Part shown: positions 16,915 through 25,211 of the stretch, piece after piece
How positions within the stretch are numbered: the first letter of the stretch is position 1
How the letters are laid out: each line of letters opens with the position of its first letter
NCBI RefSeq assembly: GCF_014205055.1
Contig: NZ_JACHMS010000001.1
Location: 6,076,001-6,140,000 of the forward strand
Source: Streptomyces luteogriseus
GTDB lineage: Bacteria; Actinomycetota; Actinomycetes; Streptomycetales; Streptomycetaceae
Length of the DNA: 64,000 bases
Reading direction: 5' to 3'
Program-made: the position numbers and the translations under genes
The notes under the pieces: model-generated
Told to the model about the DNA's origin: nothing
The model's input: only the letters and a program-made list of their open reading frames with translations
The model's database searches: none

Positions 16915-17723
16915 TGCCCGTCCTCGTCGCCAGCGACCTCGATCGCACCCTGATCTACTCCGCCGCCGCCCTGGCGCTCACCATGCCGGACGCGCGGGCG
17001 CCCCGGCTGCTGTGCGTGGAGGTGCACGAGAGCAAGCCGCTGTCGTACATGACGGAGACGGCGGCCCGGCTCCTCACCGAGCTGGGCGACGCGGCCGTGT
17101 TCGTGCCCACCACGACCCGGACGCGCAAGCAGTACCAGCGCATCAACCTGCCGGGCCCGGAGCCCGCGTACGCGATCTGCGCGAACGGCGGCCATCTGCT
17201 GGTCGACGGCGTCTCCGACCCCGACTGGCACGCCAGGGTCACCGCACGGCTGGCCGACGAGTGCGCACCGCTGGCCGAGGTGCAGGAGCACCTGCTGAGG
17301 GCCGCCGACCCGGTCTGGGTGCGCAAGCACCGCGTCGCCGACGACCTCTTCGCCTATCTCGTCGTCGAGCGCGAACTGCTCGACGAGGACTGGGTGAAGG
17401 AACTCGCGGTGTGGGCGGAGAACCGCGGCTGGACCGTGTCCCTCCAGGGCCGCAAGATCTACGCCGTTCCCAAGCCGCTCACCAAGAGCGCGGCGATGCG
17501 GGAGGTCGCGCGGCGGACCGGGGCCGATCTCACGCTCGCCGCGGGTGACTCCCTGCTCGACACCGACCTGCTGCTCGCGGCGGACCAGGGCTGGCGGCCG
17601 GGGCACGGGGAGCTGGCCGACGCGGGCTTCACGGCTCCCTCGCTCAGGGTGCTTCCCGACCGGGGTGTCCTCGCCGGGGAGCGGATCCTGCGGGAGTTTC
17701 TGGAGGCAGTTGAGGGCGCCTGA
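16914..17723 (+). CDS. HAD family phosphatase (Cof-like) of the Ter module
   Basis: 269 residues. HAD motif I is ASDLDRTLIY with nucleophile Asp8 and acid/base Asp10. A long cap domain (roughly residues 60-190) is followed by K in PLTKSAAMREV and motif IV as AAGDSLLDTDLLLAAD near 215-230, the arrangement of type IIB (Cof/sucrose-phosphatase-like) HADs. It should remove phosphate from a metabolite made by the two upstream enzymes, matching the HAD phosphatase described in Ter biosynthetic operons. Translation is probably coupled to the preceding gene through the ATGA overlap. Its last 80 bp overlap, on the other strand, the extended tail of the DedA gene. Confidence 0.92.
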   Translation: MPVLVASDLDRTLIYSAAALALTMPDARAPRLLCVEVHESKPLSYMTETAARLLTELGDAAVFVPTTTRTRKQYQRINLPGPEPAYAICANGGHLLVDGVSDPDWHARVTARLADECAPLAEVQEHLLRAADPVWVRKHRVADDLFAYLVVERELLDEDWVKELAVWAENRGWTVSLQGRKIYAVPKPLTKSAAMREVARRTGADLTLAAGDSLLDTDLLLAADQGWRPGHGELADAGFTAPSLRVLPDRGVLAGERILREFLEAVEGA

Positions 17724-18411
17724 GCGTTCGGGTGTCCTGGTCGTGGTGCGGGTGCGGCGCCGTCGTGGCCGGTCGCGCAGTTCCCCGCGCCCCTTGAGGG
17801 CGTCGCAGGAGTCGTACGGCGATAAAGGCCACCACCGCCACCGCCGCCACGGCGAGGACCACCTTCGAGTACGTGGAGACGATGTCCGAGACCTGGTGCC
17901 AGTTCGCGCCGAGGAAGTAGCCCGCGAGGACGAACACCGTGTTCCAGATGGCGCTGCCCAGGGTGGTCAGGCCGAGGAACACCGGCAGGCGCATCCGCTC
18001 GACACCCGCGGGCACCGAGATCAGGCTGCGGAAGATCGGGATCATCCGGCCGAAGAACACGGCCTTGGTGCCGTGCTTCAGGAACCAGGCCTCGGTCTTC
18101 TCGATGTCCGAGACCTTCACCAGGGGCAGCCGGGCCGCGATCGCCACCGTCCGGTCACGGCCGAGCAGCGCGCCGACTCCGTACAGCGCGAGCGCGCCGA
18201 TCACCGAGCCGGCCGTCGTCCACAGCAGGACGGCGAGCAGGCTCATCCGGCCGCTGCTCGCGGCGAACCCGGCGAGGGGCAGGATCACCTCGCTGGGCAG
18301 CGGCGGGAACAGGTTCTCCAGGGCGATGGCGAGACCGGCTCCCGGCGCGCCCAGCGCGTCCATCAGGTCGTTGACCCACTGCGGCCCGGCGTCCGCTGCG
18401 ATGGCTGTCAT
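17644..18411 (-). CDS. DedA family membrane protein with repeat-derived C-terminal extension
   Basis: 255 residues. Residues 1 to about 200 are a normal DedA/VTT protein: reentrant segment LENLFPPLPSEVILPLAGF, then GRDRTVAIAARLPLVKV and the conserved FFGRMIPIFRSLISVPAGVERM. These envelope proteins act in lipid-carrier or phospholipid translocation and support cell-envelope homeostasis. After RLLRRP the reading frame enters repeat copy 2 (QGARGTARPATTAPHPHH) and then reads about 26 codons antisense to the end of the HAD gene. This tail is not DedA-like and probably replaced a normal stop when the repeat arrived. The ATG start (MTAIAADAGP) is unambiguous. Confidence 0.9.
   Translation of the reverse strand: MTAIAADAGPQWVNDLMDALGAPGAGLAIALENLFPPLPSEVILPLAGFAASSGRMSLLAVLLWTTAGSVIGALALYGVGALLGRDRTVAIAARLPLVKVSDIEKTEAWFLKHGTKAVFFGRMIPIFRSLISVPAGVERMRLPVFLGLTTLGSAIWNTVFVLAGYFLGANWHQVSDIVSTYSKVVLAVAAVAVVAFIAVRLLRRPQGARGTARPATTAPHPHHDQDTRTLRRPQLPPETPAGSAPRRGHPGREAP
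17748..17793 (+). repeat. Dispersed palindromic repeat, copy 2, in the DedA 3' end
   Basis: Differs from copy 1 at one of 46 positions by direct comparison. Only one arm of the palindrome is present. It starts 25 bp after the HAD stop codon and lies, on the minus strand, within the DedA reading frame, where it encodes the start of the abnormal tail. Confidence 0.85.
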
Positions 18412-18468
18412 GCCACCACGCTAGGAAACCGAAGCTGAAGGGTTCCTGAGGAAACCCGGGGGAGGGCG

Positions 18469-18690
18469 TCAGCCGCAGCAGCCGCCTCCGCAGCAGCCGC
18501 CCCCGCCGCCGCTCGCACGGGGTGCCGACGACGGGGCGGAGGCGGAGCCGCCGACCGCGACCGTGGAGAGGAGCTTCACGGTGTCGTCGTGGCCCGAGGG
18601 GCAGGCCGCGGGGTCGGAGGACTCGGCCATGGGACGGCTCAGTTCGAAGGTGTCGCCGCAGGTCCGGCAGCGGTACTCGTAGCGAGGCAT
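18469..18690 (-). CDS. FmdB family small zinc-ribbon protein with Cys/Gly tail
   Basis: 73 residues. The N-terminus MPRYEYRCRTCGDTFELSRPM with a later CPSGHDD is the FmdB regulatory-protein zinc ribbon (CxxC and a second, here single, Cys-containing knuckle). The C-terminus ends GGGGGCCGGGCCG, four cysteines in Cys-Cys pairs spaced by glycine, which may be a second metal-binding site. FmdB proteins were named for a formamidase operon, but most members, including this one, have no known role. Start ATG 18690. Downstream (18412-18468) lies only the short gap to DedA on the same strand. Confidence 0.88.
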   Translation of the reverse strand: MPRYEYRCRTCGDTFELSRPMAESSDPAACPSGHDDTVKLLSTVAVGGSASAPSSAPRASGGGGGCCGGGCCG

Positions 18691-18908
18691 GCGGACAGAT
18701 TAATCCGCGCCGGCGTAAATGCCGCCTTTCGCGGACCCCGCCCGACCATTGTTGCCGTACCGGTGTGGAGGACATGTAAAGGCCGCTGATAACTTTCGAA
18801 CGCGCGAGGAGCCGTACAGGCGGGGGATGACGAGGGGTCGCTGCCGTCGACCACTGCAGCCAAGACCTTCCGCGCGAGCACCACCGTCAGGGGGAGGGAG
18901 ACACAGCC

Positions 18909-21098
18909 GTGTCGAAGGCTGGGCGGGAACCGGACGAGACCATGCAGTTGAAGGTCCCCGACTCCGTGGCCGCGGACGAGACCATGATGTTGCGCGTCGT
19001 CGGGGCGGCCTCGACCGACCGGGGGGACACGGCGGCCGACGCGGTGAAGGACGGGAGCGCATCGGACGGATCGCGTCGGCGGCGCAGGGCCCCCCGGCCC
19101 TCCCCCCTGACCCGTCTCAACGCCACGGCCCCCGGGCTGGCCCGGCTCGCCACCCGCGTCGCGGCCGAGGCCCGCCGCCTGCGGCCCCGCTACCCGCACG
19201 CCGACCGCACCGGCTGGCGCCGCTGGGCGCCCTCCTGGCGGCAGTGGCTGGGTGCCGCCGCGACGCTCACCGGCCTGAGCGTCGTCCTCCTGGGCTCGGC
19301 CTACGCCGCCACCGACATACCGGAGAACCTCAACACCTACGCCACCCAGCAGGACAACGTCTACTTCTGGTCCGACGGGACGCCCATGGCCCGCACCGGC
19401 TGGGTGCGGCGGCAGGCGATGCCCCTGAAGGACATACCCGAGGACGTCCGCGGGGCCGTGCTGGCGGCGGAGAACGCGAGCTTCTACAGCGACCCCGGCA
19501 TATCCTTCAGCGGCCTCACCCGCGCCGTGTGGCGCACCCTCGGCCAGGGGGATACCCAGGGCGGCTCCACCATCACCCAGCAGTACGTCAAGAACGTCTA
19601 CCTCAACCAGGACCGCTCGGTGGGCCGCAAGTTCACCGAGGCGATGCTCGCCCTCAAGCTCGACAACGAGATGAGCAAGGACGACATCCTCGAGGGCTAC
19701 CTCAACACCAGCTGGTTCGGCCGCGGCACCTACGGCATCCAGCGGGCCGCCCAGGCCTACTACGGCAAGGACGTCGGCGAACTCGACGCAGGCGAGGCCG
19801 CCTTCCTCGCCTCCCTCCTCAAGGGCGCCGGGCTCTACGACCCGGCCCTGAGCAAGGCCAACCACGCCCGGGCGGTGGAGCGCTGGTCCTGGATCCTCGA
19901 CCGCATGGTCGACACCGGCGCGCTGACGAAGGCCGAGCGCGCCCGCTACAAGGAGTTCCCCGAGCCGCTGAAGCGGGCGCCCGGGTTCGACACCGGCAAG
20001 CAGAGCGACTACCTCGTGGAACTGGCCGCCCAGTACGCCAAGAAGGCGGCGCACCTCTCGGAGCGGGAGTACGACCTCGGCGGCTACCAGATCTACACGA
20101 CCTTCGACCGCAAGCAGGAGACCGCGCTCACCGACGCCGTGGACAAGGCCCGCAAGAAGGCGCGCAAGGGCGACCCGGCCAAGGCGAAGTCCCTGCACTT
20201 CGGCGCCTCCTCGGTGGCCACCGACGGGCGCATCCTCGCCGTCCACGGCGGCCCCGACCACCGCGAGCAGGGCTACAACGAGTCGAACGCGACCACCGTC
20301 CCCGCCGGTTCGGCCTTCCTGCCGTTCGTCTACGCCGCCGCCCTGGAACACGGCGTGCACCCGACCCGCGACGGAGCCGCCGCCGAGGTCACCCCCCAGA
20401 CGCTGTACGACGGGGACGACGGCATCGCCGTCAGGACGCCCGAGGGCCCCTACTGGGACCGCGGCGGCAAGCAGGTCACCTCCCACAACGACGGCCGGAA
20501 GTCCTACGGGCGGATCGGCCTGGGCCGGGCGCTCGCCCTGTCGGTGAACACGCCGTTCATGCAGCTCGGCATGGACACCGGCCTGGACAAGGTGCGGGAC
20601 ACCGCCCAGCGGGCGGGCCTGCTCCCCTCCAGCTTCGGCCCGCAGGTGCCCGCGATGTCGCTGGGCAGTGCCACGCCCAGCGCGATCCGCATGGCGAGCG
20701 GATACGCCACATTCGCAGCCGCGGGCAAGCACGTCGAGCCGTACTCGGTGGCCCGGATCACCCGTAACGGCTCCAAGGTTCCGCTCACCAGGCCCGGGTC
20801 CCGTCGGGCGATGAAGGCGAGCGTGGCCGGGGCGGTCCAGTCCGCCCTCACGGACGCCTTCCGCACCGCCCGCCCGGGGGCGGTCACGACCGCCCCGGTG
20901 GCCGGGAAGGCCGGCACCACGCAGAACGACACCGCCGCCTGGTACGTCGGCACGGCCAACTCCGTGTCGACGGCCGTGGTGGCCTACCGCATCGACCTCA
21001 CCAAGAGCCTCGAACCCCTGCCACTGGACGGGATCGCGGGCTCCCCCGGCGACAGCGTCCCGTACCGCATCTGGTCCGGTGCCCGCGGCATCGGCTGA
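18909..21098 (+). CDS. Class A penicillin-binding protein with degenerate transpeptidase site
   Basis: 729 residues: cytosolic tail (1-112), one transmembrane segment (about 113-134), GT51 glycosyltransferase (about 150-330) and a C-terminal penicillin-binding fold. The glycosyltransferase keeps the catalytic Glu188 in AAENASFY (usual EDxxF is EN here), GGSTITQQ (218-225) and RKFTE (240-244), so polymerising lipid II is likely. The transpeptidase is altered: the SxxK motif is Ser468-Ala-Phe-Leu471, lacking the lysine, SxN is SVN at 545, and KTG is KAGTT at 667. Cross-linking activity is therefore doubtful. The N-tail has two DETM(Q/M)L segments. The GTG start follows GGGAGGGAG. It leads a run with a deacetylase-like and an amidase gene. 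Confidence 0.93.
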   Translation: MSKAGREPDETMQLKVPDSVAADETMMLRVVGAASTDRGDTAADAVKDGSASDGSRRRRRAPRPSPLTRLNATAPGLARLATRVAAEARRLRPRYPHADRTGWRRWAPSWRQWLGAAATLTGLSVVLLGSAYAATDIPENLNTYATQQDNVYFWSDGTPMARTGWVRRQAMPLKDIPEDVRGAVLAAENASFYSDPGISFSGLTRAVWRTLGQGDTQGGSTITQQYVKNVYLNQDRSVGRKFTEAMLALKLDNEMSKDDILEGYLNTSWFGRGTYGIQRAAQAYYGKDVGELDAGEAAFLASLLKGAGLYDPALSKANHARAVERWSWILDRMVDTGALTKAERARYKEFPEPLKRAPGFDTGKQSDYLVELAAQYAKKAAHLSEREYDLGGYQIYTTFDRKQETALTDAVDKARKKARKGDPAKAKSLHFGASSVATDGRILAVHGGPDHREQGYNESNATTVPAGSAFLPFVYAAALEHGVHPTRDGAAAEVTPQTLYDGDDGIAVRTPEGPYWDRGGKQVTSHNDGRKSYGRIGLGRALALSVNTPFMQLGMDTGLDKVRDTAQRAGLLPSSFGPQVPAMSLGSATPSAIRMASGYATFAAAGKHVEPYSVARITRNGSKVPLTRPGSRRAMKASVAGAVQSALTDAFRTARPGAVTTAPVAGKAGTTQNDTAAWYVGTANSVSTAVVAYRIDLTKSLEPLPLDGIAGSPGDSVPYRIWSGARGIG

Positions 21099-21159
21099 CC
21101 CCCGAGTCCGGCACCGCCGCCCCCTACCGCTTTTCCCCCCCTCGCAGAATGAGCCGCGT

Positions 21160-22437
21160 ATGAAACAGCCGTCCGGCCGCCGCCGCCGACCCCGCGCATC
21201 GCGCCGCACCACACCCCCGGGGGTGCTGACGCTCGCGGCCCTCCTCGTCGTCGCGTCCCTGGTCGGGGGCTATCTGGCCCTGACCCGCTCGGACCCCACC
21301 GCGCCGACCGCCTCCTCCGGGGCCCGCAAGGGGGCCTCCCCGAAGCCGGACCAGGAGCCCCGGTGGGACGGCCGGACGAAGGTCCTCGGGGACGGCTCCA
21401 CCTCCTACACCGGCCCGCAGAAGGGGCAGTTGAAGCCGGTACCGCTCAAGCCGGGCCAGAAGCCACCCCAGTTCGTGGTCTTCTCCTGGGACGGCGCGCT
21501 GCAGGGCGACGACGGGCTCTTCTCGCACTACCGGGAGCTGGCCGCCGAGTACGACGCCCACATGACCTTCTTCCTCACCGGCATCTACCTGCTGCCCAAG
21601 GCCAAGAAGGAGCTCTACTCCCCGCCCCAGCACACCAAGGGCTCGGCGGCCATCAGCTTCGCCACCGACGAGCACATCCGCACCACCCTGGAGCAACTCG
21701 GCAAGGCGTGGCAGGGCGGCAACGAGATCGGCACCCACTTCAACGGCCACTTCTGCGGCGAGAAGGGCGGCGGCGACTGGAGCGTCGCGGAGTGGAAGAG
21801 CGAGATCGACCAGTTCTACGCGTTCACCGAGAAGTGGAAGACCAACACCGGCTTCCAGGACGTCGACCCGCTGCCGTTCGACATCAGGAAGGAGGTCACC
21901 GGCGGGCGGGCGCCCTGCCTGGAAGGCCAGAAGAACCTGCTGAAGGCCGCCAAGGACTACAAGTGGCGCTACGACGCCAGCTCCGCGGGCGACTTCCAGA
22001 TATGGCCCGTCAAGAAGGACGGCATCTGGGACTTCCCGCTGCAGATGCTCCCGTACGAGGGCGGCAAGTACCAGGGCCTCTCGATGGACTTCAACTTCCT
22101 CTACAACCAGTCCGAGGGCGAGACCGAGGGCGACCCGGCGAAGTACCCCGAGTGGGAGCAGGAGACCGTCGCCTCCTACATGTCCGGCTTCAACCGCGTG
22201 TACTACGGCAGCCGGGCCCCGCTGTTCATCGGCAACCACTTCGAGGACTGGAACGGCGGCATCTACATGCGGGCCGTCGACCAGGTCGTCAAGGACATCT
22301 GCACGAAGAAGGACGTCAAGTGCGTGTCCTTCAGGGAACTGGCCGACTGGCTCGACGTGCAGAAGCCCGAGACCCTCCAGCGGCTGCGCGGCCTGGACCC
22401 GGCGCAGTCGCCCGACTGGTCCACCGTCGTGAAGTGA
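21160..22437 (+). CDS. Secreted/membrane-anchored polysaccharide-deacetylase-like protein
   Basis: 425 residues with an Arg-rich N-terminus and one anchor helix (VLTLAALLVVASLVGGYLAL), so the catalytic part is extracytoplasmic. The fold looks like the NodB/CE4 superfamily: FVVFSWDGALQGDDG carries the first metal Asp (one Asp where NodB proteins have a pair), and GNEIGTHFNGHFCG carries the two histidines spaced H-x3-H. The C-terminal IGNHFEDWNGGIYM and CVSFRELADWL fit the distal catalytic loops. It probably acts on cell-wall or secreted glycans, but deacetylase activity is unproven and the family position is divergent. It begins 61 bp after the penicillin-binding protein. Confidence 0.82.
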   Translation: MKQPSGRRRRPRASRRTTPPGVLTLAALLVVASLVGGYLALTRSDPTAPTASSGARKGASPKPDQEPRWDGRTKVLGDGSTSYTGPQKGQLKPVPLKPGQKPPQFVVFSWDGALQGDDGLFSHYRELAAEYDAHMTFFLTGIYLLPKAKKELYSPPQHTKGSAAISFATDEHIRTTLEQLGKAWQGGNEIGTHFNGHFCGEKGGGDWSVAEWKSEIDQFYAFTEKWKTNTGFQDVDPLPFDIRKEVTGGRAPCLEGQKNLLKAAKDYKWRYDASSAGDFQIWPVKKDGIWDFPLQMLPYEGGKYQGLSMDFNFLYNQSEGETEGDPAKYPEWEQETVASYMSGFNRVYYGSRAPLFIGNHFEDWNGGIYMRAVDQVVKDICTKKDVKCVSFRELADWLDVQKPETLQRLRGLDPAQSPDWSTVVK

Positions 22438-22504
22438 TCAGGTCCGAAAGTAACCCGCGCAACACCCTTCACAGCAGCCGCACATTCCATGCAAAGATCT
22501 GCTA

Positions 22505-22527
22505 CCCCGGCAACCCTTTGGCCGGGG
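22505..22527 (+). promoter_or_regulatory. Hairpin in the leader of the amidase gene
   Basis: CCCCGGC (22505-22511) pairs with GCCGGGG (22521-22527) around a 9-nt loop, 17 nt before the GTG start of the amidase gene. It could terminate the upstream gene, which ends at 22437, or act as a leader structure. No riboswitch consensus was recognised. Confidence 0.45.
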
Positions 22528-22544
22528 CAAGAGGGGAAACACCA

Positions 22545-23717
22545 GTGAAATCAAGGAAACTGAGCGGGACGCGGCGTCGCGTCACGATACTCGGGGCCGC
22601 GGCGACCTCGGTCGTCGCGGGAGTCGCCCTGCTGCCCAACTGGAGCGCGGGCGCGGCCGTCAGCGACGATCCGACGGTGGACGCGCGGACCAAGGCCACC
22701 TTCCAGCGGCTGGCGGACGCGGTCTTCACCGACCGCACCAACGCCCTGGTCGACGGCGGGCGGGCCGACGCGGACAAGCCGCTGACCGACGGCTTCTCCG
22801 GCGACGTCGCGCTGTCCTCCGGCACGGCCCGCACCGAGGACGCCACCCTGTCCGAGCTGGGGCAGCGCAAGGAGCAGTTGGCGAAGGCCGGCGAGACGTA
22901 CGGCAAGGCCAGCACCACCGTCACCCTGAACGCCACGCGCGTGACGGGCCGTACGGCCAAGGCGGACGTCACCGAGACCACGACGCTGACCTACGCCCGG
23001 GCTCGCGGCAACGCGCCCAAGACCACCGGCTTCCAGGCCCGGCACGAGCTGACCTTCAAGGCCGACCGGCAGGGCGACTGGCGGCTGACCGGCATCCGCG
23101 ACACCGACCAGGGCGGTCTCGCGGTGAACACGCTCTCCAAGCCGGCCCCGGTCAAGGCGACCACCGCCGCCGACAACACCACGCCGAACGCCCCGCGCGC
23201 GGCGATCACCCGCAACCCGGCCGCCGCCCCCAAGACCGCCACGACGTACGACTACAAGGCCATGGCGGCCTACGCCGAGAAGTACTGGAACGTCTACAAC
23301 AAGGACTACCCGGACTTCAGCGGGCACGGCGCCGGCGGCGACTGCACCAACTTCGTCAGCCAGTCCCTGAAGGCGGGCGGCTGGAAGCACGCCCCCGGCT
23401 ACGTGTACGACTACACCAAGTGGTTCGGCAACGCCGACATCCAGTCCGACTCCTTCGTCGGCGTCAACGAGTGGTCCTGGTTCGCCCAGAACTCCAAGCG
23501 GACCACGCCGCTCGCCAACGTCTTCCAGATGGAGGTCGGCGACGTCCTCCAGATGGACTTCGACCGGGACGGGTCCAAGGACCACACGATGATCGTCACG
23601 TACAAGAGCGGCGGTGTGCCGTACGTGACCTACCACTCCAACAACACCCTCCGCAGGTCGGTGGCGAGCCTCGTCGCGTCGTACCCGAACGCGTACTACT
23701 ACGCCTACCGCACCTGA
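22545..23717 (+). CDS. Secreted protein with putative amidase domain (Amidase_6)
   Basis: 390 residues from a GTG start (VKSRKLSGTRRRVTILGAA) with GAGGGG upstream. A twin-arginine-like or Sec signal (SGTRRRVTILGAAATSVVAGVALLPNWSAGA) targets it outside. The middle is a helical/NTF2-like region. The C-terminus is the recognisable Amidase_6 domain: YAEKYWNVYNKDYPDFS, GGDCTNFVSQSLKAGGW with the presumed catalytic Cys, DVLQMDFDRDGSKDHTMIVT with His, and YHSNNT. This resembles NlpC/P60-like cysteine hydrolases acting on peptidoglycan peptides. It is third in a run with a penicillin-binding protein and a deacetylase-like protein, which supports a cell-wall role. Confidence 0.88.
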   Translation: MKSRKLSGTRRRVTILGAAATSVVAGVALLPNWSAGAAVSDDPTVDARTKATFQRLADAVFTDRTNALVDGGRADADKPLTDGFSGDVALSSGTARTEDATLSELGQRKEQLAKAGETYGKASTTVTLNATRVTGRTAKADVTETTTLTYARARGNAPKTTGFQARHELTFKADRQGDWRLTGIRDTDQGGLAVNTLSKPAPVKATTAADNTTPNAPRAAITRNPAAAPKTATTYDYKAMAAYAEKYWNVYNKDYPDFSGHGAGGDCTNFVSQSLKAGGWKHAPGYVYDYTKWFGNADIQSDSFVGVNEWSWFAQNSKRTTPLANVFQMEVGDVLQMDFDRDGSKDHTMIVTYKSGGVPYVTYHSNNTLRRSVASLVASYPNAYYYAYRT

Positions 23718-23736
23718 GACCGGGCGGGGGCCGGGC

Positions 23737-25158
23737 TCAGTGTCCGGCCCCGCGCTCCTCGCGGATCTCGGAGACCACGTGGGCCACTGACCGGCGGACC
23801 GCTTCCGTCTCCGTGAGGAAGTGCCAGTAGTCGGGGTGGCGGCCCTCCAGGGTGGCGACGGCGCGGTCCAGGCGGGCCACGGCGTCGTCCAGGGGGCGGG
23901 CGTGGCGCGGGTCGGGGGTGTTGCGGCCGGCCATGGCGAGGCGCTGGGCGTCGCGGATGGCGAAGCGGGTGCGGTCGATCTCCTGCTGGGGGTCCTTCTG
24001 CACGGCGTTCAGCCGGTGCAGCCGGTCACCGGCGGCCGAGACGGCCTCGTCGATGCCGTTCAGCAGGGCCCGTACGGTCGACAGCAGGGCCGTGGCGTCG
24101 GCCCAGCGCTGTGCGCCGCGGGCGGTCTGGGCCTCGGCCAGTTTCGCCTCGGCCTGGCGGACGTTCTCTGCGGCGGCGTCGGGGACGTGCTGCAGGTCCT
24201 GCCAGCAGGCCGCGGCGAAGCGGCGGCGCAGTTCGCTCAGGGTCGGTTCGACCTGCTCGGAGCGGGTGGTGAGGGCTTGGGCGCGGGTGCGCAGGGAGAC
24301 GAGGCGGTGGTCGATCTCGGCGGCGCGGTCCGGCAGCCGCTCGGCCTCGACGCGGACCGCCTCCGCCTCGCGGGTGACCCGCTCGGCGCGCTCCAGGGTC
24401 TGCGGGACGCCGTGCTGTCCGGCGCCCTGGTTCAGCTTGGTGAGCTCCGGGGAGAGGGCGGCGAGCCGGGCGGCGAGGTCGTCCGCCGTCAGACCGGACG
24501 CCCGGACGGAGTCGAGGGCGTTGGAGGCGGCGAGCAGGGCCTGGCGGGCCCGTTCGACCGCGGGGGCCAGGCGGGCCAGCTGCGTCTCGGCCTTGCCGAG
24601 GAGGGGGCCGAGACCGTCGGTGAACCGGTCGAGCTCCTGCTTGACCCGGCCGAGCTCCTCCTTGGCGGCGGTCAGCTCACTGCGGGCGCGGGAGGCGGCG
24701 GAGGCCTCCAGGTCGTCCCGGTCCAGGTCGTGGGCGTCGACGGCGTTGATGTAGCGGTGGCTGGCCTCGTCGATGCGGTTGCCGAGGGCGTCGAAGTCGG
24801 CGACCGCGCGCCGGGCTGCGGGGGAGTCGTCGACGGCGGTGATCGTCTCGATCGAGATGCGCAGGTCGCGCTGGGCGGTGTCGAGCTCGTAGAAGGCCGC
24901 GGCGGCGGCGTCCTTCGCCGCCTGGGCCTCGGCCCGCTGGTTCTCGGCCCGGCCGCCGAACCAGCGCCGGGTGCCCCCGCCCGCGAAGGCGGCGGGCAGG
25001 GCCAGCGCGGCCAGCAGCGGAAGCCCGACCAGGGTGAGTGTGTCGCGGAGCGGGCCGGGGGTGCGGGGGATACGGCGGCGCGCACGATGTGCGCGCGGCA
25101 CCGACGGCGAGTCCGGCTGTCCTGGTGTCGCCGTCACATCCCTCTCCCGTGCTGTCAT
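23737..25158 (-). CDS. Coiled-coil membrane-anchored protein of unknown function
   Basis: 473 residues. A basic N-terminus precedes one hydrophobic segment (LTLVGLPLLAALALPAAFAGG, about 40-60). The remainder is almost entirely helical with heptad-like Leu/Ala spacing (AKEELGRVKQELDRF, LDSVRASGLTADDLAARLAAL, AEIDHRLVSLRTRAQALTT) and very few predicted breaks. No catalytic motif was seen. It could be a scaffold or septation/stress protein on either membrane face; I do not recognise a named family. Start ATG 25158 has GGGTGG just upstream. It lies 53 bp downstream of the DUF4097 lipoprotein gene on the same strand, so co-transcription is likely. Confidence 0.82.
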   Translation of the reverse strand: MTARERDVTATPGQPDSPSVPRAHRARRRIPRTPGPLRDTLTLVGLPLLAALALPAAFAGGGTRRWFGGRAENQRAEAQAAKDAAAAAFYELDTAQRDLRISIETITAVDDSPAARRAVADFDALGNRIDEASHRYINAVDAHDLDRDDLEASAASRARSELTAAKEELGRVKQELDRFTDGLGPLLGKAETQLARLAPAVERARQALLAASNALDSVRASGLTADDLAARLAALSPELTKLNQGAGQHGVPQTLERAERVTREAEAVRVEAERLPDRAAEIDHRLVSLRTRAQALTTRSEQVEPTLSELRRRFAAACWQDLQHVPDAAAENVRQAEAKLAEAQTARGAQRWADATALLSTVRALLNGIDEAVSAAGDRLHRLNAVQKDPQQEIDRTRFAIRDAQRLAMAGRNTPDPRHARPLDDAVARLDRAVATLEGRHPDYWHFLTETEAVRRSVAHVVSEIREERGAGH

Positions 25159-25211
25159 CCACCCTGCCCGGTGTCATTCTCCCACCGGTTGAGGACGAAC
25201 ACACGGGCCGG

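Noticed and set aside
22438..22544. c-di-AMP (ydaO) riboswitch before the amidase gene
   Set aside because: Considered because wall hydrolases are common targets, but the conserved ydaO blocks are not visible; only a simple hairpin is present.
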